Positions 35,268-48,762 of a stretch of DNA of 64,000 bases are shown here, in pieces. Numbering within the stretch: the stretch's first letter is position 1; the number at the start of each line of letters is the position of its first letter. Source of the DNA: Allacma fusca (Eukaryota > Arthropoda > Collembola > Symphypleona > Sminthuridae). Made by a program: the position numbers and the translations under genes. The notes below the pieces were generated by a model. The model did not search any database and had not been told where the DNA came from. It saw only the letters and a program-made list of their open reading frames with translations. The stretch lies in the NCBI GenBank assembly GCA_947179485.1, contig OX359246.1, positions 25,730,001 through 25,794,000 on the forward strand, read 5' to 3'.

Positions 35268-38200
35268 ATGTAAATTTATGGGATCTGCTCTTGATAAATA
35301 ATTCAAAACTCAGAAAATATTTCAATTACAATCTCATTTGATTTTTCTTCCTACAGAACCAAAATGACTCGAGAAGCTACTCTACTGGTCAGTTATTTAG
35401 TTCGCATTTCCACCAATCACGTCTTTCAAATTAAATATCTAAATATGAGAGATTTCTCTAACTTGTGATATCTTTCAGTCTTCAGTCGTCACATTCAGTT
35501 CTTAATACTATATACTGTGAAACTTCCTATTGTTGCTCTGAAGGAAGAGAAAATCAACGAGTCAAACTGTCTGCTAAGTGTTATTTTGTGTATTTTTTAA
35601 TTAACATTATAAGGTTTTGGGTGTAGGGAACATCCAAAGGGGAGTTCGGATTCCTATTATTAGTTTAAAAAAATGTTGTGAAATGGACTGCAGGAAGCAT
35701 ACTCCTACAATATATCGAATTTAATAGTACAGTCAAAAGAAAGATTGGTTCCTGTGTTAGTAAGTACATCTCTATCCTTACACAATTTTATTAATGAACT
35801 ATTGTATGGAAATTAACCGTTATAGTCAAATGACCCGTATCATTGTAAAATATTTCGCATCCCTACTGTTTGTATGATCATCCTAATTACAATACTTATC
35901 CTAGTAGAGATGATCGTGAAATATATACGCTAAAGCTTGTGAGATATCCATAACTTTACATCGTATGCGTCATCATTCATCAAAAACATGTTTATTTATT
36001 TCGATTATTATGGAGTAAACACATAGTTTCTATTTAAAGTAAAAAAATGTTCATTTCTCATATTCAGTCTTATTATTTTCGATTGACTAGTTTCAGCGAA
36101 CAAGATCAAAGCTTCTAAATTTAAGTACCAGTCTTGTCAAGTAAGTCTCACAGGGACTATTTCTCAATATCACAGCTAGTTGTAAGTATGTACTGCTCAC
36201 AATACGAATGTAATTACTCATTGTTAAAGATAAATTCTCCTCTACTGCAACCCCCACCTTGGTACACGCGGAACGTCAAATCTTGAAAATCTTGCTGTTT
36301 TCTGTAATGATCAAACCAAAACCAAGTACAATTAGACATTGAATGTTCAGTAGGTATTTTCATGGAATTAACCTATTTAAGTTAAATTTTATTATAATAA
36401 TTCTGTTCTGATGCAGAATGAGCGAAACATGAGAATTATGTGCGTTATAGCGTTTAATTCCCCCTTTAGTTCATTCTAGGAGAAATTGTTCGCTCTCTTT
36501 TTTATGATTTATTTATTCCCCACATGCTTTTCAAATATTTAGTGATACATGTTTACTTCCTTTCCATTCAATTTCGCTATAGCAAAGAAGTAGCTAATAT
36601 TTCCGTTTTTCTAAACCCGACTCCTTCAAAAATTCTACTTTTATAGAGTTTCAAGTCCGCAAAAATTGTTCCGATATATCAAGCAACATCTGCAGCAACT
36701 TCCACATTAGTACGATGATATGAGTAACTCCATAGTTAAATTGTAGGCATCTGACTGTACTTTGTACATTAGCAAGTGCCACATCCCTTTAGTAACTGTG
36801 TTTAAGATTCAAAAGTATAAATATACTTGCAAAACCATATTTCAAAAATATTCGTCCCATTTCAAATATATAATGCCTCTGCTTTTTCCAGCAGAATCAT
36901 TCAAATCCACTTGTAAAAATTTATTGCATGTACTGGCAGGTGGACATCAACTGCGAGGGCAGTTTAAACTATGAGTACACTATTTGAGTCTTTAAAACAT
37001 TATTCGTATTGCACCAATCACGTATACACTTATAGTAATGCTGAATATAAAATACTTCTCCAAAGAAGTCCACTTTCCTGAGTCCCTGCACTATTTCATG
37101 ATTGGTTTCCACATGATTATATGCAAAAACGGGATTTAACTTTAAAGGTTTGACTTTAATACAAGCAAGACCCTCATACGTCATACAGCTTTTGCAATTA
37201 GTTTTCGTTCAAACTGAACATATACTAAATTGCTTCATTGTAAAAAGGTTTAGGGTCCAATAATACATATATTGAGCTATTAAATATTCCATGTAATCCT
37301 ACTTAATACAAGACACAACTCCATAGCTACAAACCCAATCAAAATGTTTAGTATTATAGTACTTACATACAGGATTTCATTACCTTGCAGTGTGTTTCAT
37401 CAATTTCAAGAGACACTTCCTCTTCAGGATTAGATAGCCACATTTTTACGACTTTTAAGCAAGTTTACTTGTGTTCGTCCTTTTTTGATTGCGTGACTGG
37501 ACATTTAACTTGTCATTAACAAAGTCCACCTTTAGCTTCCATACAGTTAGACATAATCCATATCAAATATACAGAAACTTTCAAATATTTTGAGAAGACA
37601 GGAAATTTTTTTAAACCAATTCCTTGTCACGGAAGGGTGTCAAAATTCAATGATTCAATTTCCAACATCTATAGGAAAATTAAATGGAGAGAAGAAGGCT
37701 TGTTAACAGCCCTACCTGTTGACATTGTCAGATCAAGTCAGAGTTGGATTTATCGTTATTAAGCGGATTTGCTGGAATTTCCAAAGGTGATGCATTTCCA
37801 ATGCGTTGATTTACAGAGCTTCATTTCGTTCCTAATCATGCATGCTGCATAAATTGCTTCCAATAAAATTTAGAAAGAACAAGATTTATACTTACTAGGT
37901 AATGAACGTAATAGTAAAGTATTAAACACGATCGGCAGGGGGTTATAATTAGTACACCATAAAAATATTTAAGATCTCCAGAAATTAGTGTGTCAAGACC
38001 AAATTGTCTGCGGGTAAGTAGGAAAACACGGAGGATGCTTTTTTCGTCAATAACATAGTAGAGGAAGGAGTTTGCATAAATTAGTCTTACTAGCCATGAC
38101 ATTTATAAGTTATAAGAAGGTAGGAACTTTATCAAGCCAATTTTCCAGCAACAAACTACTCGGTACTCAAGTTCAAGTTATTTATGTATAGCTTTGGAGC

Positions 38201-41200
38201 ATGTCAAAGCTTTTGGAGAAGATTGCATTAATGCATTATCTGTATGTACATTTTTATAATCAAATGGCAACATCCTTGTGGAGGAGAATACCAGCTTATT
38301 TACAACTGTAGTACCTCGCCTTATTTACTCACAATCAGATAAATATTGTAGGATTGTAGAACGAGCCCATTCTGTCCCTGGGAAGAGGCATCCTTATTTG
38401 CATATCACTGGAATTGAAAAAAACTACAAACCCAAACAAGTAGATGATGCAAATTAACGCGTGTAAAAAGGCATAATATACAAGGAAACAGGGTAGGTTA
38501 AACATTTTCACGTAATACGAAGAGATCATTGAAGTCACTAACAGACTGACATTTTTATTACTGTCGTCAGTGCAGGTAATTAACACTGTTACTGTTAGTG
38601 TTAGTATTTACTGTAAAATGTGTCAATAAAATATTTTCAAGAATCCAGACGATTCAGAAAAAGACTACTACAGTAGCACGCGCGCAAAACTATTCAACAC
38701 ATGGAACCATGGAAGTACTACAAAAAGTTCCGATAGCAGCGAATTAAATACTCAAAGAAAAATTAAAATAGTTTGCTTTTGGTTTGTGATTACTGTGCAA
38801 CACAGTCCAATGCAAGTGTATTAAAAGGTTAAGCATGCATAACCTCATGGATAGTTCCAGTTCCAATTCTATTTTATAATTACTGCAAAATTGACCAAAC
38901 CTGCTCCTCATCAGTACGTCTGTAGACATTTCTTTATTGTGTATGTTTCATTTTTCAATGCTGATTTTATCCACAAATGCATAAGAGTAAACTTCCAAGC
39001 AATGAAGAACTCTTTATAAGGCTTGTATCAAGTACTGAATACAGCAGTGGAGGATTGACTTTTCATATTTACAAGGACCATGTATCATGAATCTGAAATT
39101 GTTTATAGCTAATTATACAATTTTAAAGCATTAATATTTCTGTAATATTTATCTTTAGTACTGATAGTGCCCCCAATTTAGTAGCTTTTTAATTTTGTAC
39201 CACTTTCATATGGGCTTAGTTCAAAACCCAGTTTTTAAAGTGCTTGTTTTTTATGTTATGTTTATCGGAGGCAATATAAAATAAAACCCACTTTGCCATA
39301 TTGAAGATTTTTCTAAAAGAATCAAGCCAGTCACGCTGACTTGGTAAATATAGGTCTACAAGGATTACTTAAAATTCCAGAAAAGTGAGGTCTGGCTGAA
39401 AACATAAAAATTAGGATGTTGAAGTGCGAAAGCCATATCATCGTCATTTATGCCAATGATCGTAGACCGGTTTACTTATTACATATGTACGTACAAAGTA
39501 TGTACACGTATGTACACACATACTTAGAGCATACAGACGTCTCTCGCTATAACACCATCCCACCAGCATGAACTACGGGTATAATAATTAAACACTCCTT
39601 GGAGGATCTCAAAGTACAGTTATAGAGAGAACCGACTGTATGTACGCAGATATTTGCGAAATTCTTCGTTCCATAGAGTCGACACTGTCCTGTGTTTTCA
39701 AGGAGCAGTAAATTGTAAGTAAACGACTGTATGTATGTATTTCATATTTCAGTTGCAGTTCGTTCATTCTGGCTTCAGCAAGCTACAGTTTTCCTTCAGA
39801 CTGCCAAACTGCCAAATTATTAACTATTACTGCCGCTTAGTCCAACATCTCCGAACCTATTTAATTCAAAAGAAAGGGCTCCAGAGGAGTTCCCAAGCAT
39901 CAAACATTCAATCCACATGATATAATTTTATTATCCGACAACACATAAATATTCTACATTTCAGAGTACACACGCAAGTAACTTAAGCATACGTTGAATT
40001 AGAAGTAGTGCATATTAATTGGAAGGTATTAAATTAGTAAATGTAATAAAAATCCAGTCCTATCCCTACTAACCATAATTAACTAATTATTGTAAATGTT
40101 GCAAACTTCCTGATACATAGTACCTAGTACTAGTACAAACGTCTAGACATGCTCCTTCATTGATGATCCCTGACTGAGACGCAACTTAAAAATCCTGGAT
40201 TGCAGTCCGCTTGCTGTGTACGAAGAATAATCACCTCTCAAATCTCAAAAACCTCTTCGTGATGTGGTAATTAACAAATTTTCTTATACAATTACTGTAT
40301 AGTCTCCTGCTTCTATTAAACAGTAGAGTTAAACTGATAAAGTAGATACATTTAAGAACTTAATTAATTATATATACATACAACAATCATTACAAGATTT
40401 GTAATGTACTCATTAGGGACATTAACTTACAGCAGAATTAGAAAAACCATCCTTGAAAAACTGATTTACAGTTCATAAATGAATATGGAATTCAGCATCT
40501 GTATCAAATCATTGCATCTCTCCGTGCTCATTGAGAATTTACGGGATGTTAAATAAAGTTTAATCCTTGCTGCAATTTCTATAAATTCTCGATATATCAT
40601 TTGAGAAGCATGTACTGTGATTACATTAGTAGCCGTCTTGTTCACTCCGTACCTTAACTTTGGTACATTACGTCGTACAGGACACGTTCGTGATACGACC
40701 TGTTAAAAAATTCCAACTTTGCTATTAGTCTTACTAGCCAAAATGTGCTAATGCTGTGATGATTTCAACATTAAAAGGAATCAAAGTTCCGACATTTTTC
40801 AAACTGTATTAAAACTTGTGTCAATCCCTTCCAAAGAAAAATTTCCTTCCTACCTTCACATGCCTAACTGCTAATATTCAACTACATTAAAACGCATTAA
40901 TTGCATTTGTCTTGATCACAACAAGGTGACACAAATATTTTTTATACAGTATATTACAGATGGAAGTTCCGGAATTGCTGTCAACGGATGTATAACTAAT
41001 GTAATTATTATAATAATTACACATTCCTCAGCAACCCGATACTCCACTTACGTCAATGTTTGCCGTGGGGTCCTGCTTATAAGTTTCTGCAGAACTGCTA
41101 TATCTACATATAGGAAATTTTATTATAAGTTTTGACAATATAAACACATAGAATTTAGTTTGCTTTTATACAAATAGATACCATAATTTTAATTTTAACC

Positions 41201-42201
41201 TATTCACTACATACATTTGTGCATGGGGGCTTATTCTTTAAGTGTGTGGAAATCTGATATCATTATTTCGAATCCATCACTCCTTCAGCCCCCACGCTGA
41301 AGATCATGTATGAGTTTAATGATCAATGCATTTAGTAGTTACATCTAATCTAATTTTCAGATATAATTTCCACCTTATATCATCAACTAGTCAAGAAGGT
41401 AAAAACGATCTTGTGGTTTATTTAATTCACCCCGATATGTCCTAGGGCTATGCATTCCGCATCTTCAGAACATGTTTAGCAAGTAAATTAACCAACACAG
41501 TGTGGCTCATTTAGCTCCAAATCATTGTATACTTGCATTAATTAACGAGTGTTTCATACTCGATATTATTATTATTAGATTTGATGGAGACGATTGTGTT
41601 GGTTCAAGTTTCTGGATAGATACACGATACACTTAAAATGCCGAATACCTTCTTTCATATTGATATCAACATTAATTGTCCGCATTTTTTCACAAGTTGC
41701 TCTCTTTCAGATGCTTCCTGTTGTAAGGTCGACATATACATAGGTATTTTCGGTGACCCGTAATTGGCCATTATTTGGGTATAAATGCAGTTTCTTTTTC
41801 AAATTACTTCCACCTTCTAATAGTTAATTATAAGATTAGTGCGATTTCTCAAGCCGTTTGCTGTAATAAAGTCTTCCAGCTTCCAGGCCAATTCTTTGAA
41901 TTAAATTTTCATAATTGGAGTTAACACTACACAACAAAAAATAAGGAATAAAATTATGATGAAAAACAAAAATTTAACAATCGAATCATTAATAAAAAGG
42001 AAAACATATTCGAAATACATTAGGAACAAATAGAGCAAGAGGATAAAATATATTTTGAAGATATAAGTAACATTAAAGGTTAAATTGGGACCACCTTCCA
42101 TAATTCCGAATTCAAATTCTACTTCTGCAAGTGGTCAAGAGACCGGAGGAGATAGATTTTGTATATTGGTAACTATTTAACGCTACTCATCATGATTCTT
42201 T
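35268..42201. other. Seven-kilobase region without a supportable gene
   Basis: No frame here shows a family signature. Between 36969 and 38940 several minus-strand frames of 60-90 codons occur, and one short segment (37384-37443) reads like a first coding exon with a donor, but no convincing partner exon was found. Stretches at 39480-39535 are TATGTACG/GTACACA-rich. The region may hold long 3' untranslated sequence of the DBHS gene, a long non-coding transcript, or nothing. Confidence 0.4.
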
Positions 42202-45200
42202 TTAACGTCTCATCACTCTTCCACCTCGGAAAGAGCCTCGACCACCTCCTCCACCTCCACCACGACCAAATCCTCGCCCACCTCCTCGACCATCTCCTCT
42301 GTTTCGCCCACCTCCTCCACCCCCTCCACGACGATCCCGTGGAATCTGATCTCGTCCTGGTCCACCAGAAGGTCCTCCACCTCCAAATATTGGGTCATCT
42401 TCTTCCTTGATTTGCGGATCAGCAAAAGAGGCAAATGGTCCAAGTTCCTGTTGTACACACATTTAACAACAACATATTCCAAGGTTTTTTTTTCCATAGT
42501 CAGCGTCATTATATATACATACATATATATGCAGTTTCATTAGATTTTAAAAAGGAAAACTATATTCTCAAAGTTATTCTAATTTTCTTCTTTTGCAAAT
42601 CAATTTTCCTTATAAATAGGTAGGTACACAGTAATATGCAAATGTGCACTTCTACCTAAATTCAGCGTACATTTTGTATGTAAGCTTATACCAAAACCAA
42701 GATAAGATAAAGGACCATGTAGGTATGAATTTACATATGTACACACATACACCAGACAATCAACAAATCATTTACACGCGTTATTCTTGCCAACTTCAAT
42801 TCATTCTTAATAGACGAACAGTAACGTTGAACGTCTGCAGTTGTCAAATAAAATTGTGGCTTGGAATAATCATTGATTTCCATCTTTTTATGGTTCATCT
42901 TTGTCTACAAATTATGATGAACCACTGATCTGTCCAAATCATTCATGAATGCTGGTTCTAATAATAATTGTGCGAAGGGTTAGTTTTTCACACTGGAGAG
43001 ACACACACATTCGCCTACAATCAAATATTTGCATCATTAGTTTTTTTTAGACTTGACTTTAACATCAAAGATAAGTTCTCGATCTACACTAAATTTCTGT
43101 ACATATCAGAAAATGTGAACTCATTTGGCACAAGGCCTACCGTGTCAAGACCACAAAAACTTTTGTGATGGTATTCACATTCAACAACAGATATGTATTT
43201 ATAGACATAATTTTCGACCAAAATCATAACTTCCCAAACAGTTTCCATATCCTTTCAAGTATATAGTGAAGTAACGCATGACTTCACTCAATTCAAACAG
43301 AACAACATATATCTGTCTTATAAATATTGTGATACATCCCGATGATAACCTTATAAGCTTCATATTTCACAAGTATACGACCCAATCACCCAAACTGCAA
43401 TTTATTCCCATAACTGATTTTTAAAATTCAGTACCAACACGTGAGTATACCAAAATTAAATACGTATATGAACATGAGCTGATGTAATGAAATATCCGCA
43501 ATCACAACATGTGTGTGTGTGTGTGCGTGGAAACGTCTACTTTTATACGTAACTCCCAAATGTCCCAAAACCATGTGAATTGAAGAATTTATCATAAAAG
43601 ATTCGTGTGAAATTAGATCCACACGTACCATCAGTACATACAAATACCAAACCATAAGTAATATCAGTTTCATTTCTGTCAAAACGCAATTCAGTCCCGA
43701 AAAATATGCTCATTGTCAGCATTGAAGGACGTCAGTTCACAAGTTATTGAAGAAACATCAAAAAGAAATTGGAGTGAGCTTTTATTAAATTTGCTTGCGA
43801 GGAAGTCAATCAAATGCAGAATGTTCGATCTAGCAAAAACCCAAATAACATCTGATCAGAAGTCGACAAGATCCTTGAGGAAATCAGGAAGTCATCGAGA
43901 ACGACAGTATTATAATTGCTTTTGAAATAGTTTCAGGCCATATAATTGCAACAATAATTCCAACAATCCCTGACGATTAGTATTCGAAAGAATACAAAAT
44001 AAATACGTAACGTTTGACTATTATTTTCGCAAGCGCTAATAAATACTCCACCATGAAACAAACTTTCCTGTTAGTTAAATATCAATGACCGACTATGACT
44101 GTTTGATTCGAAGTAAACATTAATGACTTAAATAACTTAAATTACTACATTATTTAGATCACCTACAAACACAATGGGTGTGTGCGTGGACTTTTTTAAT
44201 ATTTAAATAAATGGAGCAATGACATGACACATTAAAATGTTGTGACTCCCAATTACAATTATCAGAGGATAGTTCAACATTACCAAATCTATTTGGCATA
44301 ATCATATACAACGTCGTTTTGTATTATAGAATTCATATTGCCATCAAGCTTTCGGCATGAATAATTCCATGTCGAAAGCTCGTAACTACAGTCTGGTGAA
44401 TATCTAATTTCCAAGTAATGATATGAATTCGAATATCTTTGAACTAATTGTTGCAAATGCAAATCTTTTAAATCCATAAACTGGAACTTACGATTTTTAC
44501 ATATTACTGTATTTGCAACAATTAGAACCAATTCAAGCTTAAAGGATTACAATAGTGCTGCAATTATTGCAGATTATTTTATTTCTCAAGATTACGAGGA
44601 TATAAGGAGTTGGATGCATATGCGAGAGCACCAGTTACCAGTAAGAATTCTTTTTAGGTACAGAAAATACCCTTGAAGAAGACGAGTTTCATGACCCTTC
44701 CCCTTGGCAAGAGAATACAATATGCATGAACAGCTTAATGATAAACCCAAAGGTCAGAAAGTCTTGAAAAGACTAAAAACCGTTTAGAAGGAACATTTAA
44801 AACCTTTCCAAGAGCATTCACCCACCGAACACACAACAAGCTCTCTGAGCCCACCGTTCAAAACGGAAAAAAGAGTATCCGCATTGGGATTTATACGCAG
44901 GAGTCAGTGACTGAATGATAACTGGCTGATTTACATGTCACAAGTCACAATCCCAAACGCCTTGTTACAAAAGCTTCCCTCAAAGGTAACTACCGCAACT
45001 GATTTACCGATAATGGCAATAAAAATTCAATTAATTACAAATAATGAAAAAATGCTGCATTCTTCAAACCTATTCGTGACAGCTGTCTCTTACATTATAA
45101 TTTTATCATAGTTTGCTTTTTTGCCAGAAGTATCATCATGTTTTGACACTTCAAGTACGAAACTTTGTTTGTAGGTAGTGACTAGTGACATGAACAGCAG

Positions 45201-48200
45201 TACAATGCGGGGAAGCTTTTGTTGTGGGCAAACTTTATACAATACTAGGGAACACAAAATAATGAATTACTGGAAACCAATCTCAGTACTAGGAGAATAG
45301 AGAACAGCAATAATTATTAGTATGCAATTTCCCATTTCCCGATGTTCAATGTCAGATATCAGCTTTAATAATTTGTAGATTTCCAAATAGACTTTCACAA
45401 CATTTCTTTTGCTGAGTATTTTCATTTACTCTTACTTCAGTGTGAACTTGAGCCGTATAGAATTTAACCCACACTTATGAAGGTAAGTCTTTCAGTAAAA
45501 AGTACTTTCAGTGAAAGTACTGACCATAGCTTTCTTGAATCTAGTGGTACAGACCAATTGTAAGCTTCGACTTTGGATAGTTAATCAAACAGCAGAGACT
45601 TGATTGAACTTAACCCTCGGATGTAATCTAATACTTTCAGAAACTGTGCACGGAATCACATAAACTAGGCACATTGTGATTACAAGGTCAAAGCTGATAC
45701 AGGATACAGTTTTATACAAATAACAACATGACGTGATGTCCCGCATCGCACGACCATAAATATTTGGTTGAATATTGAACCTTGATAATGGAACCATAGT
45801 AATTTGAGTTGACTGCCAAAGTTGATATTATTCTATAAATTGCATACTACTGAATAAGTGATAATAATGACATTTCACATACAAAATCAGCCATGGAAAT
45901 AAATGCAGCCTGATTGAACATACTGTCAACATCTGTGATCTACAAGAGCAAGATAAGTAAGTCACTGCAGACAGTCCAGACTGAAACTGAATATGTATCA
46001 AAATATTATACTTGCTAATTGTCAGTTGGAATTGTTTTGGTCGTATACTCTTAAATCGAAACTCTAAGGTTATAGAGAAATGTGAGCGACTCGACTCATC
46101 TGCAAAAAGTAGGGCAGCGGCAAACCATTACTTTGAGAATGCAGATGCTCGTCTTATTTCCAAACACTGAAGCTTTTCTGAATTTGCATGTTAACTTTTC
46201 CTCTTGCTATTATGAGTAGTCATATTATAATAGACCACTTCATTGAGATAATTTAATTACATAAATAAAAATTTACGACACACAAGTCTGAAGTACTGAC
46301 TAATCAAGAGTTAATCGTAAAGTACATAGATCACAATCAAGAGAAATAACTCTGATGACGAAACCATATATGTTGATTTTAAGCATGCACACGCTCGAGC
46401 TAAATATAATCGCATACTAGATCAAATATTTAACAAGTTATGGAAAACCGATTTCTCACGCAGAGAACATTATGTCATGTATACATTACAAGGAACGATG
46501 CGAGCAAGATAAACTTCTTGCTGGATTTGTTTCTCTGTAATATGCTCGTACACAAACCTCCTTAAACATTAACGAAAGAAGAGTAACCGGTACGTACCCA
46601 AGTGACGTTCTGCCCACCAACTTCCTGTCCAGGAGTATCCATCTGATCAATAAGGCTCGGTGGCATTGGTGGAGGTGCTAAAGACCCTCCTCCGTTGGCA
46701 TTTCCTCCATCTAAAACGAGAACAAAAACCATGCTTAGCTTTCTTGGACTCTTGAAATGGAATTCCTGCAGCATTCTGACATAGTGAGGGGCAGAAATGA
46801 TACAGGCGGGAGGGGCTGGGATATTTCAATGTTTCAGAAAAAATACCAATGATGATATAAGCGGGCAAACCGTCATTCACGGCGGGATCAGCCTCATCTA
46901 TAGGCATGTTGTCCTGTGGCATGTCGATCGGCGGTTTCTGATCCATATTCATTCTGGGAATCCTATCAGGGAAGTGTCGACCACCTTGCTGACCATGGTC
47001 ATCACGGTCGTCCCGGCCGTAACCACCACCACCTCCCCCGCCTCCTCCATGCCGACCGCCGCCACCTACAGTCATGTATCCTGGAGGTGGACCGGAGTTA
47101 CCCATTCTTGTTTCCCATTCCATTCGGTGCCGCTCAGCATCCATCTCTCGCTGTTTTAGCTCTGTTTAAGAAGTTATGAAAATAAAATCACAAATGGACC
47201 TTTAAACCCCGATACTAGTTTTATCTCTTTTCAGAGAACTTGAATGGTCCTTATTTAACTTATTTAAAGAATAAGCAGCTTACGCCTTCTCAAGAGCTCC
47301 GTCTCATACTCATAACGCTCCATTTCCATTTTTTTGTAGAGATTATCTAACTCCATTTTAAGTTCATTTTTGAGTTCTTCTTCCTTGTGCTTGAACTCTG
47401 CTATCAGAGACTTCCACTTCATTCCATACTCATGCTCGAAACTACCATCATCAGCTATTCTGGGTCCCATCTGTTTAATACAAAGTATATTAGATAAATA
47501 CAAAATCTTAAAAAAGGTTTCTTGACGACAAGCCTAAAACTAAAACATATGCTGGAAAAATGTTAAATATTTTTCACCTCTCTTGACTGAAGCAAATTAT
47601 GGTCGAACCGACTTTTCCCAAAACCTCCTGGGCCAGGTTTAGCAACGAGGTTAGCTTCCAGGAGACCCTCATCCATCTCATACATTTCTGCCAGCTCCGT
47701 TTCAATGGGACGTAACTCCGATGTAAGGAAGTAGCACCTCTCATTACAAAAGCGATTTGCAGAAACAGCGTTATTCTTGCGAGTGAAGTCCACAATCCCT
47801 TCTCCAATTGACTTTCCTCGATCGTCAACAAACACCAGAGCTCGTTCAATCTACAGATTATCAACATTTGACATTAAGCATCTTCCCTTGATTCCAAAAT
47901 TAATTTTATTTCTCTCTAACCCAGGAATTCAGAAGTAATGCTAAGTATATACAAAACTTATTACCTCCCCGAAAACGGAAAAACCAAGTTCTAGCAGCTC
48001 GTTGGAGACAGCCGGAGCTAGATTCTTGACTTTGAGACGAACGCTAGCAGGAGCAAACCTAACCTTCAGCTGTTTGCTTTTCAACATCTTCGCATCCACT
48101 TCCGCTCGAGCTTTTTCTGCATTAGTGCGGTAGTCCTAAATTCAGAAGGCAAGCATGGTTATACAGCAGTTAACAACACATAAATACAATCATGCAATTC

Positions 48201-48762
48201 TTCCCTATCATTACTTCTCAGTATCTCAATCTCAAAAATACATACTATCTCATGTCAAAAAAATAAACCCTCACCAGCTTCAAGAAAGCAAAGTTCTTCT
48301 CCCGATTCACAAAGACCTCATCCAATTCCCCATACGGTTGGAACAGTTCCTTGATCTCATCCTCCGAAGCATCCGACGCAATGTTCCCCACATACAGTCT
48401 TGTATTTGCCATGAACTTCCTCAATTCAAATTTCTTCGGGCTCAGCTCATTCAAGTTGATATTCCTCACTCTGTCGTGGATCCTTTGCTGTGAAATCAAA
48501 CCACAAAAAAAATAACCTCACCGCCATCAATTCCAATCTCACCACCACCATCATCATCATTCCCACCCCACCACCAAAAGTCCCAAATCAAAATCCTTAA
48601 ACTCTATTTATAGAGTAATAATTATAATTAATTATCTCTAACACTCACCTCAGGGTGCATCGGAGGTCGATCCTGCATCCTCTGTCTCTTCACCATCCCC
48701 GGTCCATTTTCCCCCCGATGACCTCCCCCCATCCCATGCTTCCTGTCATTCCCGCGACCCAT
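42202..48762 (-). CDS. nonA: DBHS family RNA-binding protein (NonA/Hrp65/NONO/SFPQ)
   Basis: Eight minus-strand exons are in frame: 48649-48762, 48275-48487, 47965-48135, 47578-47850, 47284-47470, 46847-47161, 46598-46710 and 42202-42447. They give about 543 residues. RRM1 has RNP2 LYVGNI (69-74) and RNP1 NFAFLKL (103-109). RRM2 starts near VRLKNL (141) and includes ERALVFVDDRGKSIGEG. The NOPS segment follows (LLTS-like YFLTSELRPIE to about 262), with PRIADDGSFEHEYGMKWKSL and then a Glu/Lys/Arg coiled coil (about 270-340). The tail is Gly/Pro/Met-rich and ends in RGG/GGG repeats. This is the complete DBHS order, known for nuclear paraspeckle or NonA-type complexes in splicing, RNA retention and transcription. 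Exon 6 has two in-phase donors (46847 or 46871), giving 543 or 535 residues. The last exon is separated by a 4.1-kb intron. Confidence 0.93.
42448..46597 (-). other. Long last intron of the DBHS gene
   Basis: This intron lies between the exon ending ...GQNVTW and the RGG-coding exon. No gene inside is supported on either strand. It contains a TG dinucleotide run at about 43508-43525 and otherwise plain AT-rich sequence. In other animals DBHS genes are spliced in alternative 3' forms, so an alternative terminal exon here is possible: reading through the exon 7 donor gives VRTGYSSFVNV and a stop at 46562. Confidence 0.6.

Noticed and set aside
37836-38586. Minus-strand frames with hydrophobic runs, considered as a third four-pass gene
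   Set aside because: Exon sizes and phases do not fit the two four-pass genes, and one frame is not strongly hydrophobic; probably AT-rich noise, although one strong donor occurs near 37897.
42213-42524. Alternative minus-strand frame over the RGG-coding exon (acidic, Val/Glu-rich)
   Set aside because: It is a frame shadow. The RGG frame joins in phase with the upstream DBHS exon.
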